A stretch of 64,000 nt of DNA from Burkholderiales bacterium. GTDB taxonomy: Bacteria > Pseudomonadota > Gammaproteobacteria > Burkholderiales > JAEUOS01. The stretch lies in the NCBI GenBank assembly GCA_016790695.1, contig JAEUOS010000145.1, positions 57,985 to 121,984 of the forward strand, in the 5' to 3' direction. Shown in pieces: positions 39,422 to 49,139 of the stretch. The notes beneath the pieces were generated by a model. The model saw only the letters and a list, made by a program, of their open reading frames with translations, had not been told where the DNA came from and made no database searches. A program made the position numbers and the translations under genes. Each line of letters starts with the position of its first letter. The stretch's first letter is position 1.

Positions 39422-40315
39422 ATGCATCCATCCATGGCCGATTGCCTTCTTCCGTTCCTGTTCGAAGGAGGCGACGTGCGCGGCGCCGTGGTGAGCCTCG
39501 ACGCCGCGTGGCGCGACGTCTTGTCCCGGCGTGCGTATCCGGCGCCCGTGCGCAGCCTGCTCGGCGAGGCGATGGCGGCAGCCGCCCTGCTGTCCTCGAC
39601 CCTGAAGTTCGACGGACGCCTGGTCCTGCAGGCACAGGCGGAGGCGCCGGATGCGGCGGTGCGCCTGATGGTGGTCGAATGCGATGCGCGCCTCGGCCTG
39701 CGTGCCACCGCAAAGCTTGGTGATTCCGCGGCCGGGCGCGACGGCGGTGGCCTCGCAGAGCTTCTCGGCGGCGGGCGCCTGGTGATCACCCTCGATCCGC
39801 CGGACGGACAGGTCGCCTACCAGGGCGTCGTCGATCTCGAAGGCGCGGACCTGGCGCAGGCGTTGCAGGCCTACATGGCGAAGTCGGAGCAGATCGACAC
39901 GCGCTTCGTGCTCGCAGCCGACGACCGCCGCGCCGTGGGTTGCCTGGTGCAGCGCCTGCCCGGCCACGGCGCCGCGGCCGCGCTCTGGGAGGATGCGAGC
40001 CTGATCGCGCGCACCATGTCGCCGGAGGAACTGCTCGGCCTGGCGCCGCACGAGGCGGTGCGGCGCCTGTACCATGCCTACGACCTGCGGATCTTCGCCG
40101 AGCGCGCCGCCGCGTTTCGCTGCCGCTGCTCGCGCGAGCGCGTGGCCGACATGCTGCGCATGCTCGGCCGCGCCGAGGTGGACAGCATCGTAGCCGAACG
40201 CGGGGCGGTGTCGGTGGACTGCGATTTCTGCCATCAGTCGTACGGCTTCGATGCGATCGACGCCGCGCGGCTGTTCCTGGTCGATGCGGCCGCAGGACCT
40301 GACACGCGCCACTGA
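39422..40315 (+). CDS. hslO: Redox-regulated chaperone Hsp33
   Basis: The frame opens at GTG 39392. ATG 39422 (297 residues) or ATG 39434 fits the family length better, and no start has a clear ribosome site. The C-terminal zinc-binding redox switch is intact: CRC in FRCRCSRERV and CDFC in VDCDFCHQSYGF, about 30 residues apart. Oxidation of these four cysteines activates the holdase under oxidative and heat stress. A TATACT box at 39336-39341 in the divergent gap is a candidate -10 element. Confidence 0.94.
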   Translation: MHPSMADCLLPFLFEGGDVRGAVVSLDAAWRDVLSRRAYPAPVRSLLGEAMAAAALLSSTLKFDGRLVLQAQAEAPDAAVRLMVVECDARLGLRATAKLGDSAAGRDGGGLAELLGGGRLVITLDPPDGQVAYQGVVDLEGADLAQALQAYMAKSEQIDTRFVLAADDRRAVGCLVQRLPGHGAAAALWEDASLIARTMSPEELLGLAPHEAVRRLYHAYDLRIFAERAAAFRCRCSRERVADMLRMLGRAEVDSIVAERGAVSVDCDFCHQSYGFDAIDAARLFLVDAAAGPDTRH

Positions 40316-40362
40316 CCGAACTGTGCCGGACGCTGCATCCGGACGCGCGTCCGCCGCGTATT

Positions 40363-40403
40363 CTCGAGCGCCAGGCGCGCGACGCGCGCGCCTGGTGCTC
40401 GAG
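40363..40403. repeat. Long inverted repeat between hslO and transporter gene
   Basis: A 19-bp stem (40363-40381 with 40385-40403, one G-T pair) with a 3-nt ACG loop occupies the middle of a 126-bp gap. It would fold into a very stable RNA or DNA hairpin. No T-run follows on either strand. It may block transcription or protect the hslO mRNA end, or be a copy of a genome-wide repeat. Confidence 0.6.
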
Positions 40404-40441
40404 CGGCGCTTCGCGCCCCCGTCCCGGTAAACTTCCCTCCG

Positions 40442-41995
40442 ATGCCGCTCCAAACGCTATTTCGCTCGTTCCGGCTGTCGTTCCTGCCGCCGCTGATGGT
40501 CTACGTGGCCGCCGGCATCTCCGGACTCACCGGGATCGTCGGCACCTTCTTCGTCAAGGAATACCTCGGCCTGTCGGCGCAGTTCCTCGCCGCGCTCGGA
40601 TTCTGGCTGGTTCTGCCCTGGACGCTGAAGATGCCGGTCGGCCATGTCGTCGACCTTCTCTGGCGCTGGAAGGCCGGCTTCGTGTTCCTCGGTGCCGCGT
40701 TCCTGATGGCCAGCATCGCGATCATGCTCGGCCTGCTGCTCGAGCCGCAGGCGATGCGTGCGCTGATGCCCGCCGATCGCTGGTACGTGCTGGCCGCGGT
40801 GCTCTCGCCGGTCGGATACATGCTGCAGGACGTCGTCGCCGATGCGATGACCGTCGAGGCGGTGCCGCACCGGCACCCCGATGGACGGCCGGTCGCGGCG
40901 GAGGAGTTGCGTGCGATGCACACCACCATGCAGACCCTCGGGCGCGTCGCCATCGTCGGCGGCACCATCGTGGTGGCGCTGATCAACGTCGGCTTCCTCT
41001 CAGGCGTCGAGGCGCTGCCGCGCGAGGCGAAGGCGGCGGCCTATGCGAATGTCTATGCGAGCGCGCTGGCGATTCCGCTGATCTCCATCGCCGGGGTCGT
41101 CATCGCCGCGCTGATGCGTCGCGGCGTTGTGGCCGGCGGCGATGCCGAACGCGCGCGGCCCCCGGTCAACTGGTGGGTGCTGGGCGGCGGGCTGGCGTTC
41201 GCCGTGGTTTCGGTGGCGGTCGGCCTGGCCGACCTGAAGTACGGCCAGGAAGTCGTGTTCGTGGCGTCGATGTGCATCGTGGTGGTGCTGATCCTGCGCC
41301 TGGTGCGCGAACTCGACGCCGACGCGCGCGCCACCCTGCTCGGAACCGCGCTGGTGATCTTCGTCTTTCGGGCGATGCCGGGGCCGGGGGCGGGCGCGTC
41401 CTGGTGGGGCATCGATGTCCTCGGTTTCGATCCGGCCTTTCTCGCCAAGCTCTCCATGCTCTCGGGGCTGGTTGCGCTCGCCGGTCTGCTGATCTATCGG
41501 CGCTTCTTCGCGCAGCAATCGATCTACCAGGTCGTCGGTTGGCTCACCGTGCTCGGCTCGGTCATGGCGCTGCCGCAGATCGGCATGGCCTACGGGTTGC
41601 ACGAGTGGACCGCCGCGCGCACCGGCGGCGTGGTCGATGCCCGCTTCATCGCCATCCTCGACACTGCGCTCGAGTCGCCGCTCGGGCAGGTGGCGATGGT
41701 GCCGATGCTGGCGTGGATCGCGAACTCGGCGCCGGCGACCCTGAAGGCGACGTACTTCGCGGTGATGGCGTCGTTCACCAATCTGGCGCTCTCCGCGGCG
41801 CAACTCGGCACGAAGTACCTGAACCGCGCCTTCGTGGTCAGCCGCGAGGTGCGCGACGCGGCGTCCGGCGCGGTCAAGGTGCCCGCGGACTATTCGGAGA
41901 TCGGCGTTCTGCTGATCACCTGCATGGCGCTGGGGCTCGTGGTGCCGCTTGCGACCATCGTGCTGGTGCGGGCGGTCCGCCTCAAGGGGGCGTGA
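40442..41995 (+). CDS. Large multi-pass transporter resembling the MFS / folate-biopterin (BT1) group
   Basis: This 517-residue, strongly hydrophobic protein has about 12 predicted membrane helices. The segments FFVKEYLGLSAQFLAALGF, LPWTLKMPVGHVVDLLWRW, LQDVVADAMTVEAVP and TYFAVMASFTNLALSAAQLG resemble BT1-type transporters of the major facilitator superfamily. I am confident of a transporter but only moderately so of the family, and the substrate is unknown. The gene stands alone between hslO and lexA, with an extended hydrophilic loop near residues 150-170. Confidence 0.75.
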   Translation: MPLQTLFRSFRLSFLPPLMVYVAAGISGLTGIVGTFFVKEYLGLSAQFLAALGFWLVLPWTLKMPVGHVVDLLWRWKAGFVFLGAAFLMASIAIMLGLLLEPQAMRALMPADRWYVLAAVLSPVGYMLQDVVADAMTVEAVPHRHPDGRPVAAEELRAMHTTMQTLGRVAIVGGTIVVALINVGFLSGVEALPREAKAAAYANVYASALAIPLISIAGVVIAALMRRGVVAGGDAERARPPVNWWVLGGGLAFAVVSVAVGLADLKYGQEVVFVASMCIVVVLILRLVRELDADARATLLGTALVIFVFRAMPGPGAGASWWGIDVLGFDPAFLAKLSMLSGLVALAGLLIYRRFFAQQSIYQVVGWLTVLGSVMALPQIGMAYGLHEWTAARTGGVVDARFIAILDTALESPLGQVAMVPMLAWIANSAPATLKATYFAVMASFTNLALSAAQLGTKYLNRAFVVSREVRDAASGAVKVPADYSEIGVLLITCMALGLVVPLATIVLVRAVRLKGA

Positions 41996-42082
41996 GCCTG
42001 CACGCGGCGCCCGAGCGGGCGTTCGCGGGTGCGCTCGATCGCCTTCCGCATTGGAGAGCAGGGCGGCCCGGTGACGACGGCC

Positions 42083-42118
42083 TTGCCAGCAAGTCTTGGT
42101 TACTGTATAAAGAGACAG
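42083..42118 (+). promoter_or_regulatory. lexA promoter with LexA (SOS) box
   Basis: TTGCCA (42083-42088), a 17-bp spacer and TATAAA (42106-42111) form a near-consensus sigma-70 promoter. CTGT-N8-ACAG at 42103-42118 is a LexA box overlapping the -10 element, so LexA binding would block RNA polymerase. This fits classical lexA autoregulation. The ATG follows 22 bp after the box. Confidence 0.9.
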
Positions 42119-42140
42119 TCTCCATTCAAAAGGCATCGCC

Positions 42141-42767
42141 ATGACGATCGGACTGACGGCGCGCCAGACGGAAATCCTCGAATTCATCCGCAGCGCGGTC
42201 AAGCGCACCGGGATGCCGCCAACGCGCGCGGAAATCGCCCAGACGTTCGGATTCCGTTCGGCGAACGCGGCGGAGGAGCACCTGCGTGCGCTGGCGCGCA
42301 AAGGGGCGATCGAGATCGCAAGCGGCACGGCACGCGGCATCCAGCTGGCCGAGCAAATCTCCGGGGCCATGCAGTCGATCGTCGCGCTGCCGCTGGTCGG
42401 CAGGGTCGCCGCCGGCAGCCCGATCCTCGCCGAGCAGAACGTCGAGCGCAACGTCCCGGTCGATCCCTCCGTGTTCAAGCCGCAGGCGGACTATCTTCTC
42501 AAGGTGCGCGGCATGTCGATGAAGGACATCGGCATTCTCGACGGCGACCTGCTCGCGGTGCACGCACAGCAGGAGGCGCGCAACGGCCAGGTGGTGGTGG
42601 CGCGCATCGACGCCGACGTCACGGTCAAGCGATTCTTCCGCAAGGGCAGCCAGGTCCAGCTGGTTGCGGAGAACCAGGAATTCCCGCCGATCGACGTCGA
42701 CCTGCGCCGGTCGACGTTTGCGATCGAAGGGCTGGCCGTGGGCGTGATCCGGGCCGGCGCCCTGTAG
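42141..42767 (+). CDS. lexA: SOS repressor LexA
   Basis: This 208-residue protein has an N-terminal winged HTH ([50 protein letters not shown]) and a C-terminal self-cleavage domain. Catalytic Ser126 (GMSMKD) and Lys163 (VTVKRF) form the dyad, and the scissile Ala91-Gly92 bond lies in RVAAGSP. RecA filaments trigger cleavage after DNA damage, releasing the SOS regulon. recN at 61.5 kb is a classical SOS gene in the same window. Confidence 0.97.
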   Translation: MTIGLTARQTEILEFIRSAVKRTGMPPTRAEIAQTFGFRSANAAEEHLRALARKGAIEIASGTARGIQLAEQISGAMQSIVALPLVGRVAAGSPILAEQNVERNVPVDPSVFKPQADYLLKVRGMSMKDIGILDGDLLAVHAQQEARNGQVVVARIDADVTVKRFFRKGSQVQLVAENQEFPPIDVDLRRSTFAIEGLAVGVIRAGAL

Positions 42768-42790
42768 CGCGGCGGCGCCGCCGGGCGCTA
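42765..42790. terminator. Hairpin between convergent lexA and GST genes
   Basis: Starting at the lexA stop, the arms TAGCGC/GCGCTA and GGCGGC/GCCGCC make a GC-rich inverted repeat whose far end is the stop codon of the convergent GST gene. There is no T-run. It probably marks the end of both transcripts. Confidence 0.45.
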
Positions 42791-43480
42791 GCGCTTCGCG
42801 TACTGGGTGGCGCCGAACAGCATTTCGCGGGCCTTGTCGTCCATGCCGGGCTTGCGCAGATCGGCAAGCACCGTGACGCCGCGCTGCACGGCGGGGCGCT
42901 CGCTGATCGTCTCGAACCAACGCTTGAGGTTCGGATGGTCGTCCATGTTCTGCCCCTGTCCCTGCCAGTTGCGCAGCCACGGCCAGATCGCCATGTCGGC
43001 GATGGTGTAGTTCCTGCCCGCGATGTAGGCGCACTTGGACAGCTGCCGATCCATCACCCCGTACAGGCGCCGCGTCTCGTTCGTGTAGCGATTGATCGCG
43101 TACTCGATCTTCTCCGGCGCATAGTTGCGGAAGTGGTGGGTCTGACCGAGCATCGGCCCGACGCCGCCCATCTGGAACATCAGCCATTGCAGCGTGTTGT
43201 AGCGCTCGCGGTCGGTCTTGCCGAGGAATCGTCCGGTCTTGCCGGCGAGGTAGACGAGGATCGCGCCGGACTCGAACAACGAGATCGGCTTGCCGTCCGG
43301 GCCGTCGCTGTCGACGATCGCCGGCATCTTGTTGTTGGGGCTGATGGCGAGGAACTCCGGCTTGAACTGGTCGCCTTTTCCGATGTCCACCGGATGGACG
43401 CGGTAGGACAGGCCGCACTCCTCGAGCATGATGTGGATCTTGTGGCCGTTGGGCGTGGCCCAGCTGTAGAGGTCGATCAT
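42788..43480 (-). CDS. yfcG: Glutathione S-transferase of the YfcG/YghU (Nu) type
   Basis: ATG 43480 gives 230 residues starting MIDLYSWATPNGHKIHIMLEE. Close resemblance to E. coli YfcG is seen in DIGKGDQF, PEFLAISPNNKMPAIVD, SLFESGAILVYLA, LGPMLGQTHHF and ADMAIWPW. YfcG acts as a glutathione-dependent disulfide-bond reductase using a Thr/Asn-Gly motif rather than a catalytic Cys, and the TPNG motif is present. It lies 19 bp behind the acyl-CoA dehydrogenase gene and may share its transcript. Confidence 0.92.
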   Translation of the reverse strand: MIDLYSWATPNGHKIHIMLEECGLSYRVHPVDIGKGDQFKPEFLAISPNNKMPAIVDSDGPDGKPISLFESGAILVYLAGKTGRFLGKTDRERYNTLQWLMFQMGGVGPMLGQTHHFRNYAPEKIEYAINRYTNETRRLYGVMDRQLSKCAYIAGRNYTIADMAIWPWLRNWQGQGQNMDDHPNLKRWFETISERPAVQRGVTVLADLRKPGMDDKAREMLFGATQYAKR

Positions 43481-43499
43481 GATGCCGTCCGTTCGGTGG

Positions 43500-44771
43500 T
43501 CAGGCGCCGCGCGTGATCGGGATCTCGACCTTGTCGGCGGCACCCGGGATCTTCATGTGCTTGGCCAGCTCGAGCTTGGCGATCATGTTGCGGTGGACCT
43601 CGTCGGGGCCGTCGGCGAAGCGCAGCGTGCGCTGATGCGCCCACAGGCTGGCGAGCGGGAAGTCGCCCGAGACCCCGGCCGCGCCATGCACCTGCATCGC
43701 CCAGTCGAGGATCTTTCCGGACACGTTCGGAGCGAGCACCTTGATCATCGCGATCTCGGTGCGCGCGATCTTGTTGCCCACGGTGTCCATCATGTAGGCG
43801 GCCTTCAGGGTCAGCAGGCGCGCGGAGTCGATCATGATGCGCGCTTCGGCGATGCGCTCCTGCGTCACGGTCTGGTCGGCCACCGCCTTGCCGAAGGCGA
43901 CGCGCTTGAGCGCGCGCTGGCACATGAGCTCGAGGGCGCGCTCCGCGACGCCGATCGAACGCATGCAATGGTGGATCCGGCCCGGCCCGAGGCGGCCCTG
44001 CGCGATCTCGAAGCCGCGCCCCTCGCCGAGCAGCATGTTGGTCACCGGGACGCGCACGTCCTTGAAGATCATCTCCGCATGGCCGTGCGGCGCATCGTCG
44101 TAGCCGAACACGGTCAGCGGGCGCACCACGGTGACGCCGGGGGTGTCGCGCGGCACCAGGATCATCGACTGCTGCGAGTGGCGCGCCGCCGTCGGATCGG
44201 TCTTGCCCATGAAGATGAAGATCTTGCAGCGCGGGTCGGGAGCGCCTGACGACCACCACTTGCGGCCGTTGATCACGTAGTGGTCGCCGTCGCGCACGAT
44301 CGAGGACTGGATGTTGGTGGCGTCCGAGGAGGCGACGTCGGGCTCGGTCATCGCGAAGCAGGAGCGGATCTCGCCGCGCAGCAGCGGGTCGAGCCACGCG
44401 CGCTTCTGTTCCTCGGTGCCGTAGCGCTCCAGCGTTTCCATGTTGCCGGTATCCGGGGCCGAGCAGTTGAAGACCTCGGCCGACCATGGCGCCCGGCCCA
44501 TGATCTCGCACAGCGGCGCGTAGTCGAGGTTCGACAGGCCGCCATCGGGGGCGCGCTCGGAGCGCGGCAGGAACAGGTTCCACAGCCCCTGTTCGCGCGC
44601 CTTGACCTTGAGCTCGTCGATGAGCTTGAGCGGCACCCAGGGATTGCCCTTGGCACGGTTGGCCTCGATCTCGGCATGGTAGGCGTGCTCGTTGGGATAG
44701 ATGTGCTGGTCCATGAACCGGAGCAGGCGGGCCTGCAGGTCCTTGCAGCGGGCTGAGTATTCGAATTCCAT
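43500..44771 (-). CDS. Acyl-CoA dehydrogenase of the ACAD10/11-LvaC type
   Basis: ATG 44771 (CTGGAGAAG upstream) gives 423 residues in the acyl-CoA dehydrogenase fold: [16 protein letters not shown] for flavin binding, [13 protein letters not shown], and the C-terminal [17 protein letters not shown] then [11 protein letters not shown]. The last motif resembles human ACAD10/11 and the bacterial LvaC group more than ordinary short/medium-chain enzymes. In the levulinate pathway such an enzyme converts a 4-phosphoacyl-CoA to an enoyl-CoA. The adjacent APH-like kinase gene fits that role. An ordinary FAD acyl-CoA dehydrogenase is the alternative. Confidence 0.88.
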   Translation of the reverse strand: MEFEYSARCKDLQARLLRFMDQHIYPNEHAYHAEIEANRAKGNPWVPLKLIDELKVKAREQGLWNLFLPRSERAPDGGLSNLDYAPLCEIMGRAPWSAEVFNCSAPDTGNMETLERYGTEEQKRAWLDPLLRGEIRSCFAMTEPDVASSDATNIQSSIVRDGDHYVINGRKWWSSGAPDPRCKIFIFMGKTDPTAARHSQQSMILVPRDTPGVTVVRPLTVFGYDDAPHGHAEMIFKDVRVPVTNMLLGEGRGFEIAQGRLGPGRIHHCMRSIGVAERALELMCQRALKRVAFGKAVADQTVTQERIAEARIMIDSARLLTLKAAYMMDTVGNKIARTEIAMIKVLAPNVSGKILDWAMQVHGAAGVSGDFPLASLWAHQRTLRFADGPDEVHRNMIAKLELAKHMKIPGAADKVEIPITRGA

Positions 44772-44804
44772 GGTCTTCTCCAGTTGAAAGGGGTACTTCG
44801 TCAA

Positions 44805-45872
44805 TCAGCGATTCAGGATCTTCTCGACCTGCGCCCAGCCCATCTCGGCCATCGGCTTGGCGCGGCGCCCGGCGTCGAGCGCCTGCGGGCTGGCGGCGGT
44901 GCCGTCCACATAGCGCTTCATGATGCCCTGCAGGATGCCGCACAGGCGGAACATGTTGTAGGCGAGGTAGAAGCCCCACGAGGCGGTGTCGACCGCGCGC
45001 CCCGCGTTGGCTGCGTACATCGCGATGTACTCCGCCTCGCTCGGAATGCCCAGCGCCGCGTGATCGAGGCCGTGGATGCCGCGGAACTGGCCCGGCGCGA
45101 TGTGCCAGCTCATGCAGTGATACGAGAAGTCGGCCATCGGATGGCCCAGGGTCGAGAGCTCCCAGTCGAGCACGGCGAGAATGCGCGGCTCGGTCGGGTG
45201 GAAGATCATGTTGTCGAGCCGGTAGTCCCCGTGCACGATCGAGGTGTCGTCGCCGGGCGGAATGTTCTTCGGCAGCCACGCGATGAGGCTCTCCATCGCC
45301 GGGATGGTCTCGGTCTCGGACGCGCGGTACTGCTTGGTCCAGCGCTCGATCTGGCGCGCGAAATAGTTGCCGGGCTTGCCGAACGTTTCCAGGCCGATCG
45401 CCTTGTAGTCGGTGCTGTGCAGTTGCGCGATGACCCGGTTCATCTCGGCATAGATCGCGGTGCGCTCGGCAGGGGACATGCCGGGGAGGGACTGGTCCCA
45501 AAGCACGCGCCCCTCGACGCATTCCATGATGTAGAAGGCACGGCCGATCACGGACTCGTCCTCGCACAGGGCATGCATGCGGGCGACCGGGAACCCGGCC
45601 CGGCCGAGCGCGGCCTGCACCCGATACTCGCGATCGACGGCATGCGCCGACGGCAGCAGCTTGGCGGCCGGCCCGGGCTTGGCGCGCATGACGTAGTGGC
45701 GTCCGCCGGCGGACAGCTTGAAGGTCGGGTTCGACTGGCCGCCCTTGAACTGCTGCGCCGACAAGTCGCCCGAGAATCCCTCGACATGCGCGCGCATGTA
45801 GTCGCGCAGTGCACCCGTGTCGAACTGCTGCTTCTCCGATACGGGCCTGGTACCGATGAAATCCTCGAACAC
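44805..45872 (-). CDS. APH-family phosphotransferase (LvaA / ACAD10-11 kinase-like)
   Basis: No ATG fits the start. GTG 45872 (MFEDFIGTRPVSEKQQF when read as fMet) has AAAGGGG upstream and gives 355 residues. Kinase motifs are FKGGQSNPTFKLSAGG (ATP loop), VHGDYRLDNMIFHP (catalytic Asp) and VLDWELSTLGHPMADFSY (metal-binding). In mammals this domain is fused to an acyl-CoA dehydrogenase (ACAD10/11), and in Pseudomonas putida LvaA is a separate protein. It is predicted to phosphorylate a 4-hydroxyacyl-CoA. Aminoglycoside resistance is unlikely given the neighbours. It starts 1 bp after the phosphatase stop. Confidence 0.88.
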   Translation of the reverse strand: MFEDFIGTRPVSEKQQFDTGALRDYMRAHVEGFSGDLSAQQFKGGQSNPTFKLSAGGRHYVMRAKPGPAAKLLPSAHAVDREYRVQAALGRAGFPVARMHALCEDESVIGRAFYIMECVEGRVLWDQSLPGMSPAERTAIYAEMNRVIAQLHSTDYKAIGLETFGKPGNYFARQIERWTKQYRASETETIPAMESLIAWLPKNIPPGDDTSIVHGDYRLDNMIFHPTEPRILAVLDWELSTLGHPMADFSYHCMSWHIAPGQFRGIHGLDHAALGIPSEAEYIAMYAANAGRAVDTASWGFYLAYNMFRLCGILQGIMKRYVDGTAASPQALDAGRRAKPMAEMGWAQVEKILNR

Positions 45873-45873
45873 C

Positions 45874-46623
45874 CTAGTGCCCCTTTCTGAAGCGGAGGAA
45901 TTTTTCCAGCAGTTCCTCCAGCGTGGTCTTGCGCGTCTTGGTCTGCAGCAGATCGAGCGCGGCGAGATTGACGGCGCGCACCACGAAGTCGCCCGGGGCA
46001 TCGCCAACGTCTATCAGATTAATACAAGCCGGGGTCTGGTGCAGGGCGGGCAGAAAGGCGGCGCATCGGCCGTCCGCGCCGCCCGCCAGGCAATAGCTGA
46101 GGATGGCGCGGTTGGTTCCGCCGTGGAGCACCAGGAGCGCCTCGCGCCAGGCCGGGTCGGCGAGCAGCCTGGCGAACGCCGGCCAGACCCGCTCGACGAA
46201 CTCCCGCACCGACTCGCCTCCTAGGAAGCGCGCATCGAAATTCGACGGGCGGCCGAACACGCCGAGAAACCCTTCCTCGACATCTTCGGCGCGGATGTCC
46301 TGCACGCGGGCGCCGCGGATCTCCCGCAGTTCCGGCCAGGTCTCGTACGCGGGGGCGCGCTGGCGGTTGTGCTGCAGGACCAGTTCGGCGGTTTCGATGG
46401 TGCGCGGCAGGCCCGAGACGATGACGCGGTCGAACGCCACGTCGCGGAGGAGGTCGCCGGCGGCCTTCGATTGGGCGCGGCCGAGTTCGTTCAGCGGCGC
46501 CATGTCGGTCCCGACCGGCCGGCCGGCAGTGTCGAAATAGCTCGACGAGCCATGGCGCATCAGGTAGATGCGCCGCCGCGCACCGAAGGTGCGCGCGGCG
46601 AGGCGCTCGAGGGCGTCGCTCAT
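45874..46623 (-). CDS. Histidine phosphatase (phosphoglycerate-mutase superfamily)
   Basis: ATG 46623 gives 249 residues; a GTG at 46650 is possible. The phosphohistidine motif LMRHGSSSY, the Arg/Glu pocket SGLPRTIETAE and the second His in LVLHGGTNRAIL mark a branch-2-like histidine phosphatase. The substrate is unknown. It is followed after 1 bp by the APH-like kinase and then the acyl-CoA dehydrogenase, so it belongs to that operon and may reverse or proof-read the kinase product. Confidence 0.9.
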   Translation of the reverse strand: MSDALERLAARTFGARRRIYLMRHGSSSYFDTAGRPVGTDMAPLNELGRAQSKAAGDLLRDVAFDRVIVSGLPRTIETAELVLQHNRQRAPAYETWPELREIRGARVQDIRAEDVEEGFLGVFGRPSNFDARFLGGESVREFVERVWPAFARLLADPAWREALLVLHGGTNRAILSYCLAGGADGRCAAFLPALHQTPACINLIDVGDAPGDFVVRAVNLAALDLLQTKTRKTTLEELLEKFLRFRKGH

Positions 46624-46666
46624 CGCGTGCCGGGCGGAGGTCGCCGGCACGGCCCGCCGGTCCGTG

Positions 46667-47110
46667 TCATGGGGCCGCTTTCGTCAGGATCGCCAGGGTC
46701 AGGCGTGACATGCACACCAGGCGTTCCTGCGCGTCGGTGATGCGGATCTCCCACACCTGGGTGGAGCGGCCGCGGTGCACGGGGCGCGCGGTCCCCGACA
46801 CCCAGCCCGATCCCTTCGTCACCGCGCGCACATGATTGGCGTTGATCTCCAGGCCGACGCAGTAGTGCGTCGCCGGGTCGAGCGTGTATGCGCAGCCGGT
46901 GCTGCCGAGCGTCTCGGCCAGGACCACGGAGGCGCCGCCGTGCAGGATCCCGGCGGGCTGGATGCTGCGCTCGTCGACCGGGATGCGGCCGCGGATGAAG
47001 TCGTCGCCGACTTCGTCGAACTCCATGCCCATCAGCGCCGGCAGCGTGCCGACGTGGCGCTCCCTGATCGATGTCGGCGTCGGCCGGCGGAACCAGATCG
47101 CTCCGCTCAT
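46667..47110 (-). CDS. PaaI/YdiI-type hot-dog thioesterase
   Basis: This is a 147-residue hot-dog protein with the catalytic segment LHGGASVVLAETLGS (Gly-rich helix and acidic residue) and LEINANHVRAVTKG, as in YdiI, EntH and PaaI. It hydrolyses aromatic or aliphatic acyl-CoA to free acid and CoA. It lies 43 bp upstream of the phosphatase gene and 10 bp behind the thiolase gene, in a minus-strand row of CoA-handling genes. Confidence 0.92.
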   Translation of the reverse strand: MSGAIWFRRPTPTSIRERHVGTLPALMGMEFDEVGDDFIRGRIPVDERSIQPAGILHGGASVVLAETLGSTGCAYTLDPATHYCVGLEINANHVRAVTKGSGWVSGTARPVHRGRSTQVWEIRITDAQERLVCMSRLTLAILTKAAP

Positions 47111-47120
47111 CCGGTCCGCC

Positions 47121-48323
<1,203 letters not shown>

Positions 48324-48485
48324 GATGTCATTCCCTTGCAGATGAACGAGGCGTCGCGACGATGCCCGGCGGTCCGGTGCTCCGGCCGCGGGCGAACCGG
48401 GTCGAGATGGTATCACCAAGGCCTGGCGCGACTGTGCTTAAATTGCCGGCCCGTCGCCCGCAAACCCGAATCCTGGAGACATGTC

Positions 48486-49139
48486 ATGCTGAAGCTATGC
48501 GGCTTTGCCGTCAGCAACTACTACAACAAGGTCAAGATCGCTCTGCTCGAGAAAGGCGTCCCGTTCGAGGAGGAACTGGTCTGGACTTCGCAGAAGGAGG
48601 ACATGCTGCGCCGCTCGCCGATGGGCAAGGTGCCGTTCATCGAGACCGCGCACGGAAACCTGAGCGAATCCTCGGTGATCAACGAATACATCGAGGAGGC
48701 ATATCCGCAGACGCCGCTGTTTCCCGCCGATCCGTGGCAGCGCGCCAAGGTGCGCGAGCTCACGAACCTGCTCGACATGCACCTCGAACTGCAGGCGCGC
48801 CGCCTGTACGCGGGCGCGTTCTTCGGCGGCACCGTATCGGAGGAAGCCAAGGCCGAGGTCAGGAAGGAGCTCGACAAGGGCGTGCGCGCGCTGGCCGGCA
48901 TGGCCGTGTTCGGGCCGTTCATCGCCGGGGCATCGCTGACCTACGCCGACTGCGCCGCCTATGTGCACCTGCCGCTGATCGCCGCGGCCAGCAAGTGGGC
49001 CTACGGGGCCGACGCGCTCGCCGGGATCGCCGGCGTCCGGCCCTACCTCGCGATGATGAAGGCGCGGCCGCACATCCAGAAGGTCGACGCCGATCGCAAG
49101 GCGAGCCTGGAACTGATGGCACAGAGGAACAAGGCATGA
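48486..49139 (+). CDS. Glutathione S-transferase family protein
   Basis: ATG 48486 lies 7 nt behind GGAGA and gives 217 residues. The N-terminal thioredoxin-like domain has FAVSNYYNKVKIALLEKGVPFE, KVPFIETAHGNLSESSVINEYIEE, with the glutathione-binding Pro and Glu-Ser. The C-terminal helical domain is typical. The Ser/Tyr at the usual catalytic site (SNYYN) differs from the YfcG-type GST at 42.8 kb, so the two are unrelated in detail. It is coupled by ATGA to an SDR gene. Confidence 0.92.
   Translation: MLKLCGFAVSNYYNKVKIALLEKGVPFEEELVWTSQKEDMLRRSPMGKVPFIETAHGNLSESSVINEYIEEAYPQTPLFPADPWQRAKVRELTNLLDMHLELQARRLYAGAFFGGTVSEEAKAEVRKELDKGVRALAGMAVFGPFIAGASLTYADCAAYVHLPLIAAASKWAYGADALAGIAGVRPYLAMMKARPHIQKVDADRKASLELMAQRNKA

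Noticed and set aside
44805..45872. Aminoglycoside resistance gene
   Set aside because: The APH-like fold sits in an acyl-CoA operon and has the ACAD10/11-type neighbours; there is no mobile context.
48481..48492. Three-codon ORF (ATG TCA TGC TGA) before the GST start
   Set aside because: It is too short to judge and probably a chance overlap; the GGAGA spacing suits the GST ATG at 48486.
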